Below are positions 28,713 to 37,078 of a stretch of 64,000 nt of DNA, in pieces (the first letter of the stretch is position 1; each line of letters starts with the position of its first letter). Source of the DNA: Thioalkalivibrio sp. ALJ21 (GTDB lineage Bacteria > Pseudomonadota > Gammaproteobacteria > Ectothiorhodospirales > Ectothiorhodospiraceae); the NCBI RefSeq assembly GCF_000378605.1, contig NZ_KB905156.1, positions 1-64,000 of the forward strand, in the 5' to 3' direction. A program made the translations under genes and the position numbers. A model generated the notes under the pieces. The model saw nothing but the letters and a program-made list of their open reading frames with translations, was not told the origin of the DNA and searched no databases.

Positions 28713-28783
28713 AGGGAGACACTGATCGAATCGCACGTTAGCGCGCAAGTCGCTTTTGCGCGCGATTCGATCAGTGGCTCCCT
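28713..28783. repeat. Palindromic intergenic element, copy 2
   Basis: Outer 22-base arms (28713-28734 and 28762-28783) are inverted with one mismatch; the left end reads AGGGAGACACTGATCGAATC. An inner hairpin pairs GCGCGCAA (28741-28748) with TTGCGCGC (28756-28763). The end motif AGGG-x2-ACACTGA-y-C matches copy 1 at 25489. The right end reads CCCTAG, and on the minus strand its TAG is the stop codon of kdsB. Confidence 0.85.
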
Positions 28784-29549
28784 AGACGCGGGTACGCCCC
28801 GACAGCAGGGCATCCACTCGGTCGAGGTCCTCCGGGGTATCGACACCCGGCGGATGCGCCTCGCCGCGACGGCCGACCTGGATCCAGGCACCCATGGCCA
28901 GGGCCCGCAGCTGCTCGAGCTGCTCCAGCTGTTCCAGGGCGGCGGGTGGCTCGGCACTCATGCGACGCAGAAAGCCGGCACGGTAGGCATAGACGCCAAG
29001 ATGCCGGGTCGCCTGATCCAGCGCCGGGGCACGGCCTTCCCGATGGGCCTCGCGATCCCAGGGGATCGGGGCACGCGAGAAATACAGGGCGCGCCCCGAC
29101 GCATCGGTGACCAGCTTCACCTGGTTCGGGTCGGCCAGGTCCTCTGGGCGGCGGATCGGGACGCCGAAGGTCGCCATGTCCGCTTCCGACGCGTCGGCCA
29201 GCAGGCGGGCCAGGTCATCCAGCAGCGGCCCCGGGGTCAGCGGCTCGTCACCCTGCAGATTGACCACGATGGACTCGTCGCCCCAGCCCTCGGCGGCAGC
29301 CACCGCCGCGATGCGGTCGGTACCGGAGGGCAGGTTGGGATCGGTGGCAAAGGCCTCGACCCCGCACTGGTGCGCGACATCGAGGATACGCTCGTCGTCC
29401 GCCGCGACGATCACGCGCGAGGCCCGGCTCTCCTTCGCCCGGGCGATCACATGCGCGATTAGCGGGCGCCCGGCGACAGCCGCCAGCGGCTTGCCCGGCA
29501 GCCGACTGGAAGCCATCCGGGCCGGGATCACGACATGGAAGGCGGCCAT
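28782..29549 (-). CDS. kdsB: 3-deoxy-manno-octulosonate cytidylyltransferase
   Basis: 255 residues. VVIPARMASSRLPGKPLAAV is the nucleotide-binding start, and VNLQGDEPLTP the metal and sugar site. The enzyme makes CMP-Kdo for the lipopolysaccharide inner core. It is the last gene of the exbB-exbD-kdtA-like-lpxK-ycaR-kdsB run. Its stop codon TAG falls in the right end of a palindromic repeat, so the final residue or two may have been set by that insertion. Confidence 0.96.
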   Translation of the reverse strand: MAAFHVVIPARMASSRLPGKPLAAVAGRPLIAHVIARAKESRASRVIVAADDERILDVAHQCGVEAFATDPNLPSGTDRIAAVAAAEGWGDESIVVNLQGDEPLTPGPLLDDLARLLADASEADMATFGVPIRRPEDLADPNQVKLVTDASGRALYFSRAPIPWDREAHREGRAPALDQATRHLGVYAYRAGFLRRMSAEPPAALEQLEQLEQLRALAMGAWIQVGRRGEAHPPGVDTPEDLDRVDALLSGRTRV

Positions 29550-29556
29550 GGAACGC

Positions 29557-29751
29557 TCAGGCGTCGCGCCAGCGCTCCTTTTCCTCGTCCGACAGGGCGC
29601 GGGCCTCGTCCTCCAGCATCACCGGGATTTCGTCGCGGATCGGATAGGCGAGACCGGCGGAGACGGAGATCAGTTCCTGGTTCTCGCGGTCGTACTTGAG
29701 CGGGCCCTTGGTCACCGGGCAGACGAGAATATCGAGCAGACGCTTGTCCAT
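29557..29751 (-). CDS. ycaR: Trm112-like small zinc-ribbon-type protein (UPF0434)
   Basis: 64 residues. The N-terminus [19 protein letters not shown] and the [21 protein letters not shown] segment are the conserved parts of YcaR. The single Cys-Pro pair replaces a full zinc knuckle. The gene is regularly found between lpxK and kdsB, as here, but its molecular role is not settled. It is 7 bases from kdsB. Confidence 0.93.
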   Translation of the reverse strand: MDKRLLDILVCPVTKGPLKYDRENQELISVSAGLAYPIRDEIPVMLEDEARALSDEEKERWRDA

Positions 29752-29780
29752 TTAATACCCCAATAGTAGTTGCGACGCGG

Positions 29781-30806
29781 TCAGATCAGCGTCTTCTTGA
29801 TTCGGGCGACCGTCTCCAGACGGGCCAGCAAAGCCGACTCGAAGGCGGACGGCACGCGGGCCGCAATCGGCCAGTACCAGTGATTCTCCTGCGCGAACGC
29901 CCGGCATTTTACGGCATCCTTCTCGGTCATCAGAACCGGCAGCCCGTCACCGAAGCGGATCTGGTGCGGACGAAAGCGGTGATGATCCGGAAACGGGTGG
30001 CGGATGATGTCGATCTGGGCCGCCTCGAGCATGCGAAAGAAGCGCTCCGGGTCGGCGATGCCGGCGACCGCATGGGCATCGCGACGGGCAAAGCGATGCG
30101 GCTTGTAACCCTCGCCATGCCCATCCACGCGCTGCAGACGGCTGGACGGCACCAGCTCCATCGCGAACTCGCCGGGGCCGGGCTCGCCCCCGGTCACCAG
30201 CACGAAGTCCGCCCGCTCCCGCGCGGTCTTCGGCTCGCGCAACGGCCCGGACGGCAGACACAGGCCATTCCCCAGCCGGCGCTTGCCGTCGATCATCAGG
30301 ATGGTGATGTCACGCGGCAGGCGGTGATGCTGCATCCCGTCGTCGGCAATCACCACATCCACGCCCTGGTCCGTCAGCGCCCGCGCCCCGCGCACACGAT
30401 CGCGGTCGACCTGCACCGGGACCCCGGTGCGCTGTGCAATCAGCAGGGGTTCGTCCCCGACCACCACGGGGTCGGACAGCGGGGTCACTCGAATCCCCGC
30501 GACATCCCCACGCCCGCCGTAGCCCCGGCTGACGATACCCGGACGATACCCGGCATCCGCCAGGCGCTTCGCCAGCCAGATGGTCATCGGGGTCTTGCCG
30601 CTGCCACCCACCGTCAGGTTGCCGACCACGATCACCGCCTTGGCCGGGATCGTGATGCCCCGCCGGGCCTGCTCCAGACGATGGCGATTCCACTCCACCG
30701 CCCCGGCATAGGCCAGCGACAGCGGGTACATCGCCGCCGCGAACGGCCCGCGCTGACACCACTGATCCCAGATTCGGGCGCCCAGCCACGCCTTGAACCG
30801 GCCCAT
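29781..30806 (-). CDS. lpxK: Tetraacyldisaccharide 4'-kinase
   Basis: 341 residues. The P-loop VGNLTVGGSGKTPM lies near residue 55, and IADDGMQHHRLPRDI carries the DDGxQH segment of the family. It phosphorylates the lipid A disaccharide at the 4' position on the inner membrane. I chose ATG 30806 because the reading frame upstream lies inside the neighbouring gene. The gene before it is a Kdo-transferase-like protein, in the slot where msbA is often found. Confidence 0.95.
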   Translation of the reverse strand: MGRFKAWLGARIWDQWCQRGPFAAAMYPLSLAYAGAVEWNRHRLEQARRGITIPAKAVIVVGNLTVGGSGKTPMTIWLAKRLADAGYRPGIVSRGYGGRGDVAGIRVTPLSDPVVVGDEPLLIAQRTGVPVQVDRDRVRGARALTDQGVDVVIADDGMQHHRLPRDITILMIDGKRRLGNGLCLPSGPLREPKTARERADFVLVTGGEPGPGEFAMELVPSSRLQRVDGHGEGYKPHRFARRDAHAVAGIADPERFFRMLEAAQIDIIRHPFPDHHRFRPHQIRFGDGLPVLMTEKDAVKCRAFAQENHWYWPIAARVPSAFESALLARLETVARIKKTLI

Positions 30807-30808
30807 GG

Positions 30809-31969
30809 CTACCAGTCCCAGACCCGCCGCAGCACGGCATCGAAGTTGGCATCCACCTGCCGGCGCTCCTCCCAGAAGCGCCGCCGGGCCGCATCGCCCT
30901 GCTGGCGCCGGGTGGCGGGGTCGTCCCGCAGGCGCGCCCAGGCCTCCAGCACGGCGGCGGAGTCCTCCAGCACCGGGCATGGCACCTCGGTTGCCGGCGC
31001 CTCCCCCAGACTCACGGCCGCGCCCCCCGCCAGCCCCTGCCAGAGGGCCTGACGGTCGGGCGCGGCCAGGTGTACCGCATGCGCGGCGCTGGCGGCGGCC
31101 GCAAACCAGCGCCGGTCATCCAGATGCAGGATGGCCCCCGGCGCCAGCGCCGAGCGATCCCAGTCCGAGACCCGCAGCCCGGCCCCCGGGAGATCGCGCG
31201 CAGTCGCCGCCGCCCCGCCCCGGCGACTGGCCAGCAGGATATCGGTCGCCCCCATGCCGGAAGCCTCCCAGGCCGCACGCCACGCCGACCACTGGTCGTC
31301 ACGTCCATGCCACCACCACAGCCGCTGCACCTCCCCGCCCACCAGGGCGCGCAGGACCACGTCCGCCTGGGCCTCGACGAAGCGCGCCTGGGGATCGGCG
31401 ACCGGCAGTGTGTCGGCCACAGCATCCTTGGCCCAGCTCGTGGATGTGTTCAGGGGCCAATACTGGTCCACTGGCCGCGCGGGTTTCCACGTGGGGGTAC
31501 GGGTATTGACCACCACCACCGGGCATCGGGCCTGCGCCAGCAGGCTGCGCGGGGCATCGCCCCCGGCCAGGAGGATGCCGTGGGGCTGGAAGCGATCCAG
31601 GACACGGCGCACCACGCGCGGGCGATCACAGGGGCCATAGCCCACTCCGACCTTCCTGAACGGCTGCATATGGCGCTCGAACAGTTCGGGGTAGTCCTGC
31701 TCGAAGGTCAGCACGATGCGCACGTCCTGACGCTTGTCGCGCACGGCGCCCAGCAGCTCAATGCCCAGGCGTACATCCTCGGGGGTGCCGCCAGCCTTAA
31801 TCCAGACCAGACGCCCGCGCTCGGCGGGCGGGCTCAAAAAGCCGCGGCGCGCCCGCGCCCGTACCCCGTTGCCCTGGCGATAGTCGCGCCAGACGGCACG
31901 CCAGACCGGCAGCGGGCGATCACCGTAGCCCGCTGCCTCATCCCCCATGCGCAGCCCCGGAGGCGGCAT
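30809..31969 (-). CDS. Kdo-transferase (KdtA/WaaA)-like glycosyltransferase, divergent
   Basis: 386 residues against about 420 for KdtA. VWIKAGGTPEDVRLGIELL aligns with the KdtA segment W-x-HAxSVGE; the Glu can be aligned, but the Ser-x-Gly before it is replaced. FQPHGILLAGGDAPRSLLAQ resembles the P-x-x-x-x-x-E-x-E-x-W-P region but lacks the acidic pair. The N-terminal membrane anchor of KdtA is missing. It may be a Kdo or other sugar transferase with changed substrate, or non-catalytic. It lies between exbD and lpxK, within the lipid A operon. Confidence 0.65.
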   Translation of the reverse strand: MPPPGLRMGDEAAGYGDRPLPVWRAVWRDYRQGNGVRARARRGFLSPPAERGRLVWIKAGGTPEDVRLGIELLGAVRDKRQDVRIVLTFEQDYPELFERHMQPFRKVGVGYGPCDRPRVVRRVLDRFQPHGILLAGGDAPRSLLAQARCPVVVVNTRTPTWKPARPVDQYWPLNTSTSWAKDAVADTLPVADPQARFVEAQADVVLRALVGGEVQRLWWWHGRDDQWSAWRAAWEASGMGATDILLASRRGGAAATARDLPGAGLRVSDWDRSALAPGAILHLDDRRWFAAAASAAHAVHLAAPDRQALWQGLAGGAAVSLGEAPATEVPCPVLEDSAAVLEAWARLRDDPATRRQQGDAARRRFWEERRQVDANFDAVLRRVWDW

Positions 31970-31983
31970 GTTCGCGCGGGCCC

Positions 31984-32409
31984 TCAGTCATCGTCGCCGC
32001 GCTCGCCCAGGGTCGCGATCGAGACCGAGGTAATGCCCAGGCGGCCGACCACGTCCAGCGCGCGCACCACCGACTGATGCGACGCATTGGCGTCGGCGCG
32101 GATCAGCACGGGGTCATCCTCGCGGCCCTCACGCGCCTCGGACAACACGCGCTCCAGGGTCTCGGCGCGACGGTTGACCAACTCCTGGCCGTTGACGAAG
32201 TAGTTGCCGTCGGCATCCACCACGATATCCAGCCAGGCCCGCTCGACCGCTTCGGCCTCGCGGTCGGCCGAGGGCAGGGTCAGTTCGATGTCCGCATGCT
32301 GATCGAAGGTGGTCGAGACCATGAAGAAGATCAGCAGCAGAAACACCACATCAATCAGCGGCGTCAGGTTGACGCCCGGCTCGTCATGGTGCGGCCTGCG
32401 AAAGTTCAC
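31984..32409 (-). CDS. exbD: ExbD/TolR-family biopolymer transport protein
   Basis: 141 residues. One N-terminal membrane helix carries the essential Asp in VNLTPLIDVVFLLLIFFMVS, then a periplasmic domain. With ExbB it converts the proton gradient into mechanical work for outer-membrane transport. It overlaps the exbB gene by four bases. Its place before lpxK is common in gammaproteobacteria. The TolQ/TolR pair of the tol operon should lie beyond the right edge. Confidence 0.92.
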   Translation of the reverse strand: MNFRRPHHDEPGVNLTPLIDVVFLLLIFFMVSTTFDQHADIELTLPSADREAEAVERAWLDIVVDADGNYFVNGQELVNRRAETLERVLSEAREGREDDPVLIRADANASHQSVVRALDVVGRLGITSVSIATLGERGDDD

Positions 32410-33050
32410 GCGGTGACTCCGCCTTCCGGCGTGGCAGCGGTTGCGTCCCGCTCCCCGTGGATCACCTCGACCAGCTTGGTCGCCTCCTGCTCCATCTCCA
32501 GCACCAGTTCATCGATGCGGCCCCGGAAGTAGCGGTGGAAGGCCAGCGCCGGGATCGCCACACCGATGCCGGCGGCGGTGGTGATCAGGGCCTGGGAGAT
32601 ACCCCCGGCCAGATCGCGCGGACTGCCCACGCCGATCTCGGTGATCACGGTAAAAACCTCGATCATCCCGACCACGGTGCCGAGCAAACCCAGTAACGGG
32701 GTGATCATCGCGATGGTACCCAGCGTGTTCATGTAGCGCTCGAGTTCGTGAGCCACCCGACGGCCGGCCTCCTCGATGCTCTCCTGGGTAATCTGGCGCG
32801 CGCGGTCATGGGTGGCCAGGCCGGCGGCCAGCACAGCACCCAGCGGCGAACCGGCACGGATGCGCTGGATATCCTCCAGGGTCAGCCCCTGCATGCGCAT
32901 CTGTTCCCAGATCGTGCCGAGCAGGCGTGGCGGGACCACGCGCGAACGCCGCAGCGTCCACAGGCGTTCCAGCACAATCGCCACCGCGAGTACGGAACAC
33001 AGCAGGATCGGCAGCATCAGCCAGCCGCCTGCCTGTACGATCTCCAGCAT
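32406..33050 (-). CDS. exbB: ExbB/TolQ-family proton channel
   Basis: 214 residues with three membrane helices: near the N-terminus (MLPILLCSVLAVAIVLERLW), around 110-135 (TIAMITPLLGLLGTVVGMIE) and around 155-180. The segment LGTVVGMIEVF is the family signature. It forms the pentameric stator ring around ExbD in the inner membrane and heads the lipid A operon. Confidence 0.92.
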   Translation of the reverse strand: MLEIVQAGGWLMLPILLCSVLAVAIVLERLWTLRRSRVVPPRLLGTIWEQMRMQGLTLEDIQRIRAGSPLGAVLAAGLATHDRARQITQESIEEAGRRVAHELERYMNTLGTIAMITPLLGLLGTVVGMIEVFTVITEIGVGSPRDLAGGISQALITTAAGIGVAIPALAFHRYFRGRIDELVLEMEQEATKLVEVIHGERDATAATPEGGVTA

Positions 33051-33085
33051 TCGGTCTCTCCCTCTTGGCTCGTCGGGCCGGCGCG

Positions 33086-34414
33086 TCAGTCGCGCCGGAA
33101 CACGGCCATGGATTCCACATGGGCGGTATGCGGGAACATGTCCATGATCCCGGCCCGCTCCAAGCGATAGCCATGATGATGCACCAGGCGCTCGGCGTCA
33201 CGGGCGAGCGTGGCCGGGTTGCAGGAAACATAGACCATGCGCTCGATGCGCTGCGGCGCCAGTGCCTCGATCACCGCGGCCGCGCCGGTACGCGGCGGGT
33301 CCAGCAGTACGCGGTTGTAGCGTTCGGCCAGCCATGCGGCGTTCTTCAGGGCCTCGACGTCATCCAGATCGGCGCGTTCGTAGCGGGTGTTGGCGATGCC
33401 CTGGTCGCGGGCATTGGCGCGCGCCCGTGCCAGCATCGCGTCGTCCACCTCGACACCGACCACCTCGCCCTCGGGCACCGTGCGCGCCAGCGGCAGGGTG
33501 AAGTTGCCCAGCCCGCAGAACAGATCCAGCACCCGCTGGCCCGGCTGCAGGTCCAGCGCGGCCAGCGCCTGCGGGACCATCTTGCGGTTGATGCCGGCAT
33601 GCACCTGGATGAAGTCCGTGGGCATGAACGGGACCGACACGCCGTAGTCCGGGTGGCGATAGACCAGTGGCTCGATCGGCCCGGCCAGCGGTTCCACCGT
33701 CTCCGGGCCGCCAGGCTGCAGGTACACCTGAATGCCCTCGGCCTCCGCCCAGGCCGACAGGCGCGCGCTGTCCGCCTCGGACAGCGGATCGAGGTTGCGG
33801 AAGATCAGCGCCACGCGCTCGTCGTCATCCACCGCCACCTCGATCTGCGGCAGGCGGTCGCGCGCCTCGAGGCCGCCGATCAGCTCGCGCAGGGCCCGAA
33901 TGCGCTGCCCCACGGCCGGGTGCAGCACCTCGCAGTGGCCCATCTCGGCCAGATACGGGCTGCCGCGCTCGCGAAAGCCAACCAGCACCCCGCCCTTCTT
34001 CGGCACGTACTTCGCCCCCAGCCGCGCGGTGCGGCGGTAGCCGAGGGTGGTGTCGGTCAGCGGCTCGAAACGGGCCTCCGGGGTCACGTGGCCGATACGC
34101 TCCAGGGCATCGAACAGGGCCTGCTCCTTGATCGCACGCTGGTTCTCGATGGAGGCATGCTGCAGCTTGCAGCCGCCGCACAGGCCGAAAAACTCGCAGG
34201 GCGGTTCGACCCGGCCCGGGGCCGGCTCCAGCACCTCGACCACCTCGGCGCTGTCGAAGCGGCGCTTGCGCCCGGTCTGCTGGGCCATCACCCGCTCGCC
34301 CTTCAGCGCCCCGTGGATGAAGCAGGCCTTGCCATCGCGGCGGATCACGCCCTGGCCATCCAGCGTGACCTCCTCGATGGTGGCCTCGAAGGGGGTCTTG
34401 TCGATGCGTGCCAT
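33086..34414 (-). CDS. rlmD: 23S rRNA (uracil-1939-C5)-methyltransferase
   Basis: 442 residues. A TRAM domain comes first, then the iron-sulfur cysteines in CEFFGLCGGCKLQH and MGHCEVLHP. The SAM site is VLDLFCGLGNFTLPLAR and the catalytic cysteine is in YVSCNPATLARD. It methylates U1939 of 23S rRNA. Its start overlaps the stop of the exonuclease gene by one base. Confidence 0.95.
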   Translation of the reverse strand: MARIDKTPFEATIEEVTLDGQGVIRRDGKACFIHGALKGERVMAQQTGRKRRFDSAEVVEVLEPAPGRVEPPCEFFGLCGGCKLQHASIENQRAIKEQALFDALERIGHVTPEARFEPLTDTTLGYRRTARLGAKYVPKKGGVLVGFRERGSPYLAEMGHCEVLHPAVGQRIRALRELIGGLEARDRLPQIEVAVDDDERVALIFRNLDPLSEADSARLSAWAEAEGIQVYLQPGGPETVEPLAGPIEPLVYRHPDYGVSVPFMPTDFIQVHAGINRKMVPQALAALDLQPGQRVLDLFCGLGNFTLPLARTVPEGEVVGVEVDDAMLARARANARDQGIANTRYERADLDDVEALKNAAWLAERYNRVLLDPPRTGAAAVIEALAPQRIERMVYVSCNPATLARDAERLVHHHGYRLERAGIMDMFPHTAHVESMAVFRRD

Positions 34415-35220
34415 CAGTCCGCGCGTCCGGCCGGCTGCCAGGCGTCGAGGAATTCCCGGTGGTGGGCCGCGCCGCTGGCCTCCAGGTACTCGGCCAGCTG
34501 CTGCTGCCGGCTGGCCAGGGCCGCGTCGGTCAGATTGCCGCGCATGTACTCGAAGCGCAGCCAGACCAGATAGGTGTTCAGCACGTCGTGCTCCACGTAG
34601 TCGTGGATCTCGCGGGCGCGGCCGTCGCGCCAGGCCGGCCAGACCTGGGAGCCGTCCATGCCCAGCTTGCCGGGAAAGCCGAGCAGGCTCGCCATCATGT
34701 CGAGGCTGGTGACCGCGCGGCCCTGGAAGCCGGCCAGCACGTCCATCAGGTCCACATGGCGCCAGTGGAAGCGCGACAGGTAGTTGTTGTAGCGAAACTC
34801 GCGGTCGTCGTCGCCCTGCTCCCAGTAGCGCGGGGCCTGCACACCGTTGACCAGCGCGCGGTAGTGCAGCACCGGCAGGTCGAAGCCGCCGCCGTTCCAG
34901 CTGACCAGCTGCGGCGTGCGCTTGTCGATTACATCGAAGAACTGGCGCAGCAGCTCGGCCTCGGTCGGCGCCTGGCCGTCATCGCCCTCGCGCCCGAAGG
35001 CAGAGAGCTTCAGCGCGTCGCCGCCCTGGTAGAGCACGCCGATGGAGACGATGCGGTGCAGCGGGTGCTTCAGGAACTCCGTGCCGGCCTGCGCGCGGCG
35101 CAGGGCGAACAGCGCCTCGGCCACCTCGTGATCGTCGAGGCCCTCGAAGTCGTGCAGGCGCCGTGCGCCGTCGATGTCGGGGACGGTCTCGAGATCGAAG
35201 ACCAGGATCGGGGCACTCAT
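34414..35220 (-). CDS. DEDD 3'-5' exonuclease related to the PolB exonuclease domain
   Basis: 268 residues. ExoI is LVFDLETVPD, ExoII is LVSWNGGGFDLPVLHYRAL and ExoIII includes EHDVLNTYLVWLRF, giving the four acidic residues of the fold. The protein is a stand-alone proofreading-type nuclease without a polymerase domain; its cellular role is not established. It overlaps cysM by four bases and rlmD by one, so the three are probably translated from one message. Confidence 0.87.
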   Translation of the reverse strand: MSAPILVFDLETVPDIDGARRLHDFEGLDDHEVAEALFALRRAQAGTEFLKHPLHRIVSIGVLYQGGDALKLSAFGREGDDGQAPTEAELLRQFFDVIDKRTPQLVSWNGGGFDLPVLHYRALVNGVQAPRYWEQGDDDREFRYNNYLSRFHWRHVDLMDVLAGFQGRAVTSLDMMASLLGFPGKLGMDGSQVWPAWRDGRAREIHDYVEHDVLNTYLVWLRFEYMRGNLTDAALASRQQQLAEYLEASGAAHHREFLDAWQPAGRAD

Positions 35221-36128
35221 GCGGGAAACACGCCGGTGGAGATGTAGCGGTCGCCGCGGTCACAGATGATCGCAACGAAGGTGCCGCCCTCGGTCGTGGC
35301 CGCAAGCTTCAGGGCCGCGGCCACGGAACCGCCGGAGGAGACCCCGGCGAAGATGCCCTCCTCGGCAGCCAGCCGGCGCATGGTGTCCTCGGCCTCCTCT
35401 TGGGTCACGTCCACGGTCTGGTCCACGCGCGAGGCCTCGAAGATGGTCGGCAGGTACGCCTCCGGCCAGCGCCGGATACCGGGGATCGACGATCCCTCGG
35501 TGGGCTGCACGCCGACGATCTGCACGCTGGGGTCGCGCTCCTTCAGATAGCGCGACACACCCATGATGGTGCCGGTGGTCCCCATCGCCGAGACGAAGTG
35601 GGTCACCGTGCCCTCGGTGTCGCGCCAGATCTCCGGCCCGGTCCCGATGTAGTGGGCATCGGGGTTATCCGGGTTGCCGAACTGGTTCAGTACCCGGCCC
35701 TTGCCCTCGGCCTCCATGCGGTCGGCCAGGTCGCGCGCGCCCTCCATGCTCTCCTCGCGCGAGACCAGCACCAGCTCGGCGCCAAAGGCCTTCATCGACG
35801 CGCGGCGCTCGGCGGACATGTTGTCCGGCATCACCAGGATCATGCGATAGCCCTTCATCGCCGCGACCATCGCCAGCGCGATGCCGGTATTGCCGCTGGT
35901 GGCCTCGATCAGGGTATCGCCGGGCTGGATGTCCCCGCGGCGCTCGGCCGCCTGGATCATGTTCAGCGCGGGCCGATCCTTGACCGAACCGGCGGGATTG
36001 TTGCCCTCGAGCTTCACCAGCACGGTGGACGGCAGATCCGCCGCCATGCGCTGCAGGCGCACCAGCGGCGTGTTGCCGACAAAGTGCTCGAGGGTCGGGA
36101 AGGATTCGGGATGCAGGCGTTTCTTCAT
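35217..36128 (-). CDS. cysM: Cysteine synthase B (O-acetylserine sulfhydrylase)
   Basis: 303 residues. The PLP lysine is in LEGNNPAGSVKDRPALNM; phosphate contacts are in EATSGNTGIALA and in VSAMGTTGTIMGVSRYL. The absence of a long C-terminal extension and the sequence style fit CysM rather than CysK. It makes cysteine from O-acetylserine and sulfide or thiosulfate. The ATG at 36128 is used; the open frame upstream runs into a repeat element and is not coding. Confidence 0.93.
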   Translation of the reverse strand: MKKRLHPESFPTLEHFVGNTPLVRLQRMAADLPSTVLVKLEGNNPAGSVKDRPALNMIQAAERRGDIQPGDTLIEATSGNTGIALAMVAAMKGYRMILVMPDNMSAERRASMKAFGAELVLVSREESMEGARDLADRMEAEGKGRVLNQFGNPDNPDAHYIGTGPEIWRDTEGTVTHFVSAMGTTGTIMGVSRYLKERDPSVQIVGVQPTEGSSIPGIRRWPEAYLPTIFEASRVDQTVDVTQEEAEDTMRRLAAEEGIFAGVSSGGSVAAALKLAATTEGGTFVAIICDRGDRYISTGVFPA

Positions 36129-36200
36129 GCGCGCAGAGTATAACGACCGGGCCCCGTCCCTGCCCATGCACGCGACGGTCCGGCGTCGGGGCTTCCCATG

Positions 36201-36281
36201 GAGATTGCTTCGTCGCGTTGCTCCTCGCAATGACGCGAAGGGGGGCACCGTCATCGCGAGGCGCGAAGCGTCGTGGCGATC
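36201..36281. repeat. REP-like imperfect inverted repeat
   Basis: Arms 36201-36235 (with GATTGCTTCGTCGCGTTGCT and CTCGCAATGACG) and 36249-36281 (CGTCATCGCGAGGCGCGAAG onward) pair over about 33 positions with roughly nine mismatches. The sequence style, ATTGCTTCG with CGCAATGACG, is a widespread intergenic repeat of proteobacteria. It sits between the divergent cysM and marC genes. Confidence 0.75.
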
Positions 36282-36348
36282 GGTATGACCAGGCCACCTG
36301 CGCGAGCCTGCCTCGCAACCTTGCGGGTTCCGGCCTAAGCTCAAACTC

Positions 36349-37056
36349 ATGCTCGTGTTGCTGGAATACCTGGTCGTCACCTTCCTGGCGGTGTTCGTGA
36401 TCGTGAACCCGCTGACCACGGCGTTCATCTTCATGGCGATGCTGCCGCGCGCATCGGAGGAGAAGCGCCGGGCGATCGCGCTGCGCTCGGTGAAGGTCGC
36501 CACCTCCCTGCTGTTCGCCTTTGCCCTGCTGGGCGGGGTGATCTTCCAGCTGTTCGGGATCACCCTGGCGGCGTTTCGCATCGCCGGCGGGATCATCCTG
36601 TTCGGCATCGCGATCGGCATGATCCGGCAGAAGGGGGCGACCGAGAAGGAGACCGCCGAGGAGGTCAAGGCCGACAAGGGACAGGTGACCGAGGACATCT
36701 CGGTGATCCCGCTGGCGATCCCGTTCATGAGCGGCCCGGGCGCGATCGCCACGGTGATGATCCTGACCAGCGAGGCCCCGACCGTCTATCACACGGGACT
36801 CGTGTTCCTCGGCGTGCTGGCCTGCATGGTCGCCTGCTACTACGCGATGGTCTACTCGCGTTATATCGTCCAGTACCTGGGCGACACCGGGAAGGACATC
36901 CTGACCAAGGTCTTCGGCCTGATCCTCGCGGTGCTGGCCGTGCAGTTCGTGATCAACGGCATCAGCGACGCCGCGATCGGGTTCATGCTGGATACGCAGA
37001 TGCTGGACGAGAACGAGGTGGAGGACCCGCGCGTGCCGGCGCGCGATCACGATTAG
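36349..37056 (+). CDS. MarC family integral membrane protein
   Basis: 235 residues with about six membrane helices. VIVNPLTTAFIFMAML near the N-terminus and VIPLAIPFMSGPGAIATVMI in the middle are the two conserved half-repeats of the family. The function is unsettled; the early link to antibiotic resistance in E. coli was withdrawn. It is convergent with the MFS gene 22 bases away. Confidence 0.88.
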   Translation: MLVLLEYLVVTFLAVFVIVNPLTTAFIFMAMLPRASEEKRRAIALRSVKVATSLLFAFALLGGVIFQLFGITLAAFRIAGGIILFGIAIGMIRQKGATEKETAEEVKADKGQVTEDISVIPLAIPFMSGPGAIATVMILTSEAPTVYHTGLVFLGVLACMVACYYAMVYSRYIVQYLGDTGKDILTKVFGLILAVLAVQFVINGISDAAIGFMLDTQMLDENEVEDPRVPARDHD

Positions 37057-37078
37057 GGCACCGCAACGGCCCTCCGGG

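Noticed and set aside
26673-29462. 929-codon frame opposite ppiD and kdsB
   Set aside because: It covers two well-identified genes on the other strand and has no recognisable motif.
35217-36752. 511-codon form of cysM starting far upstream
   Set aside because: The upstream part translates the REP-like repeat and antisense marC; CysM begins normally at 36128.
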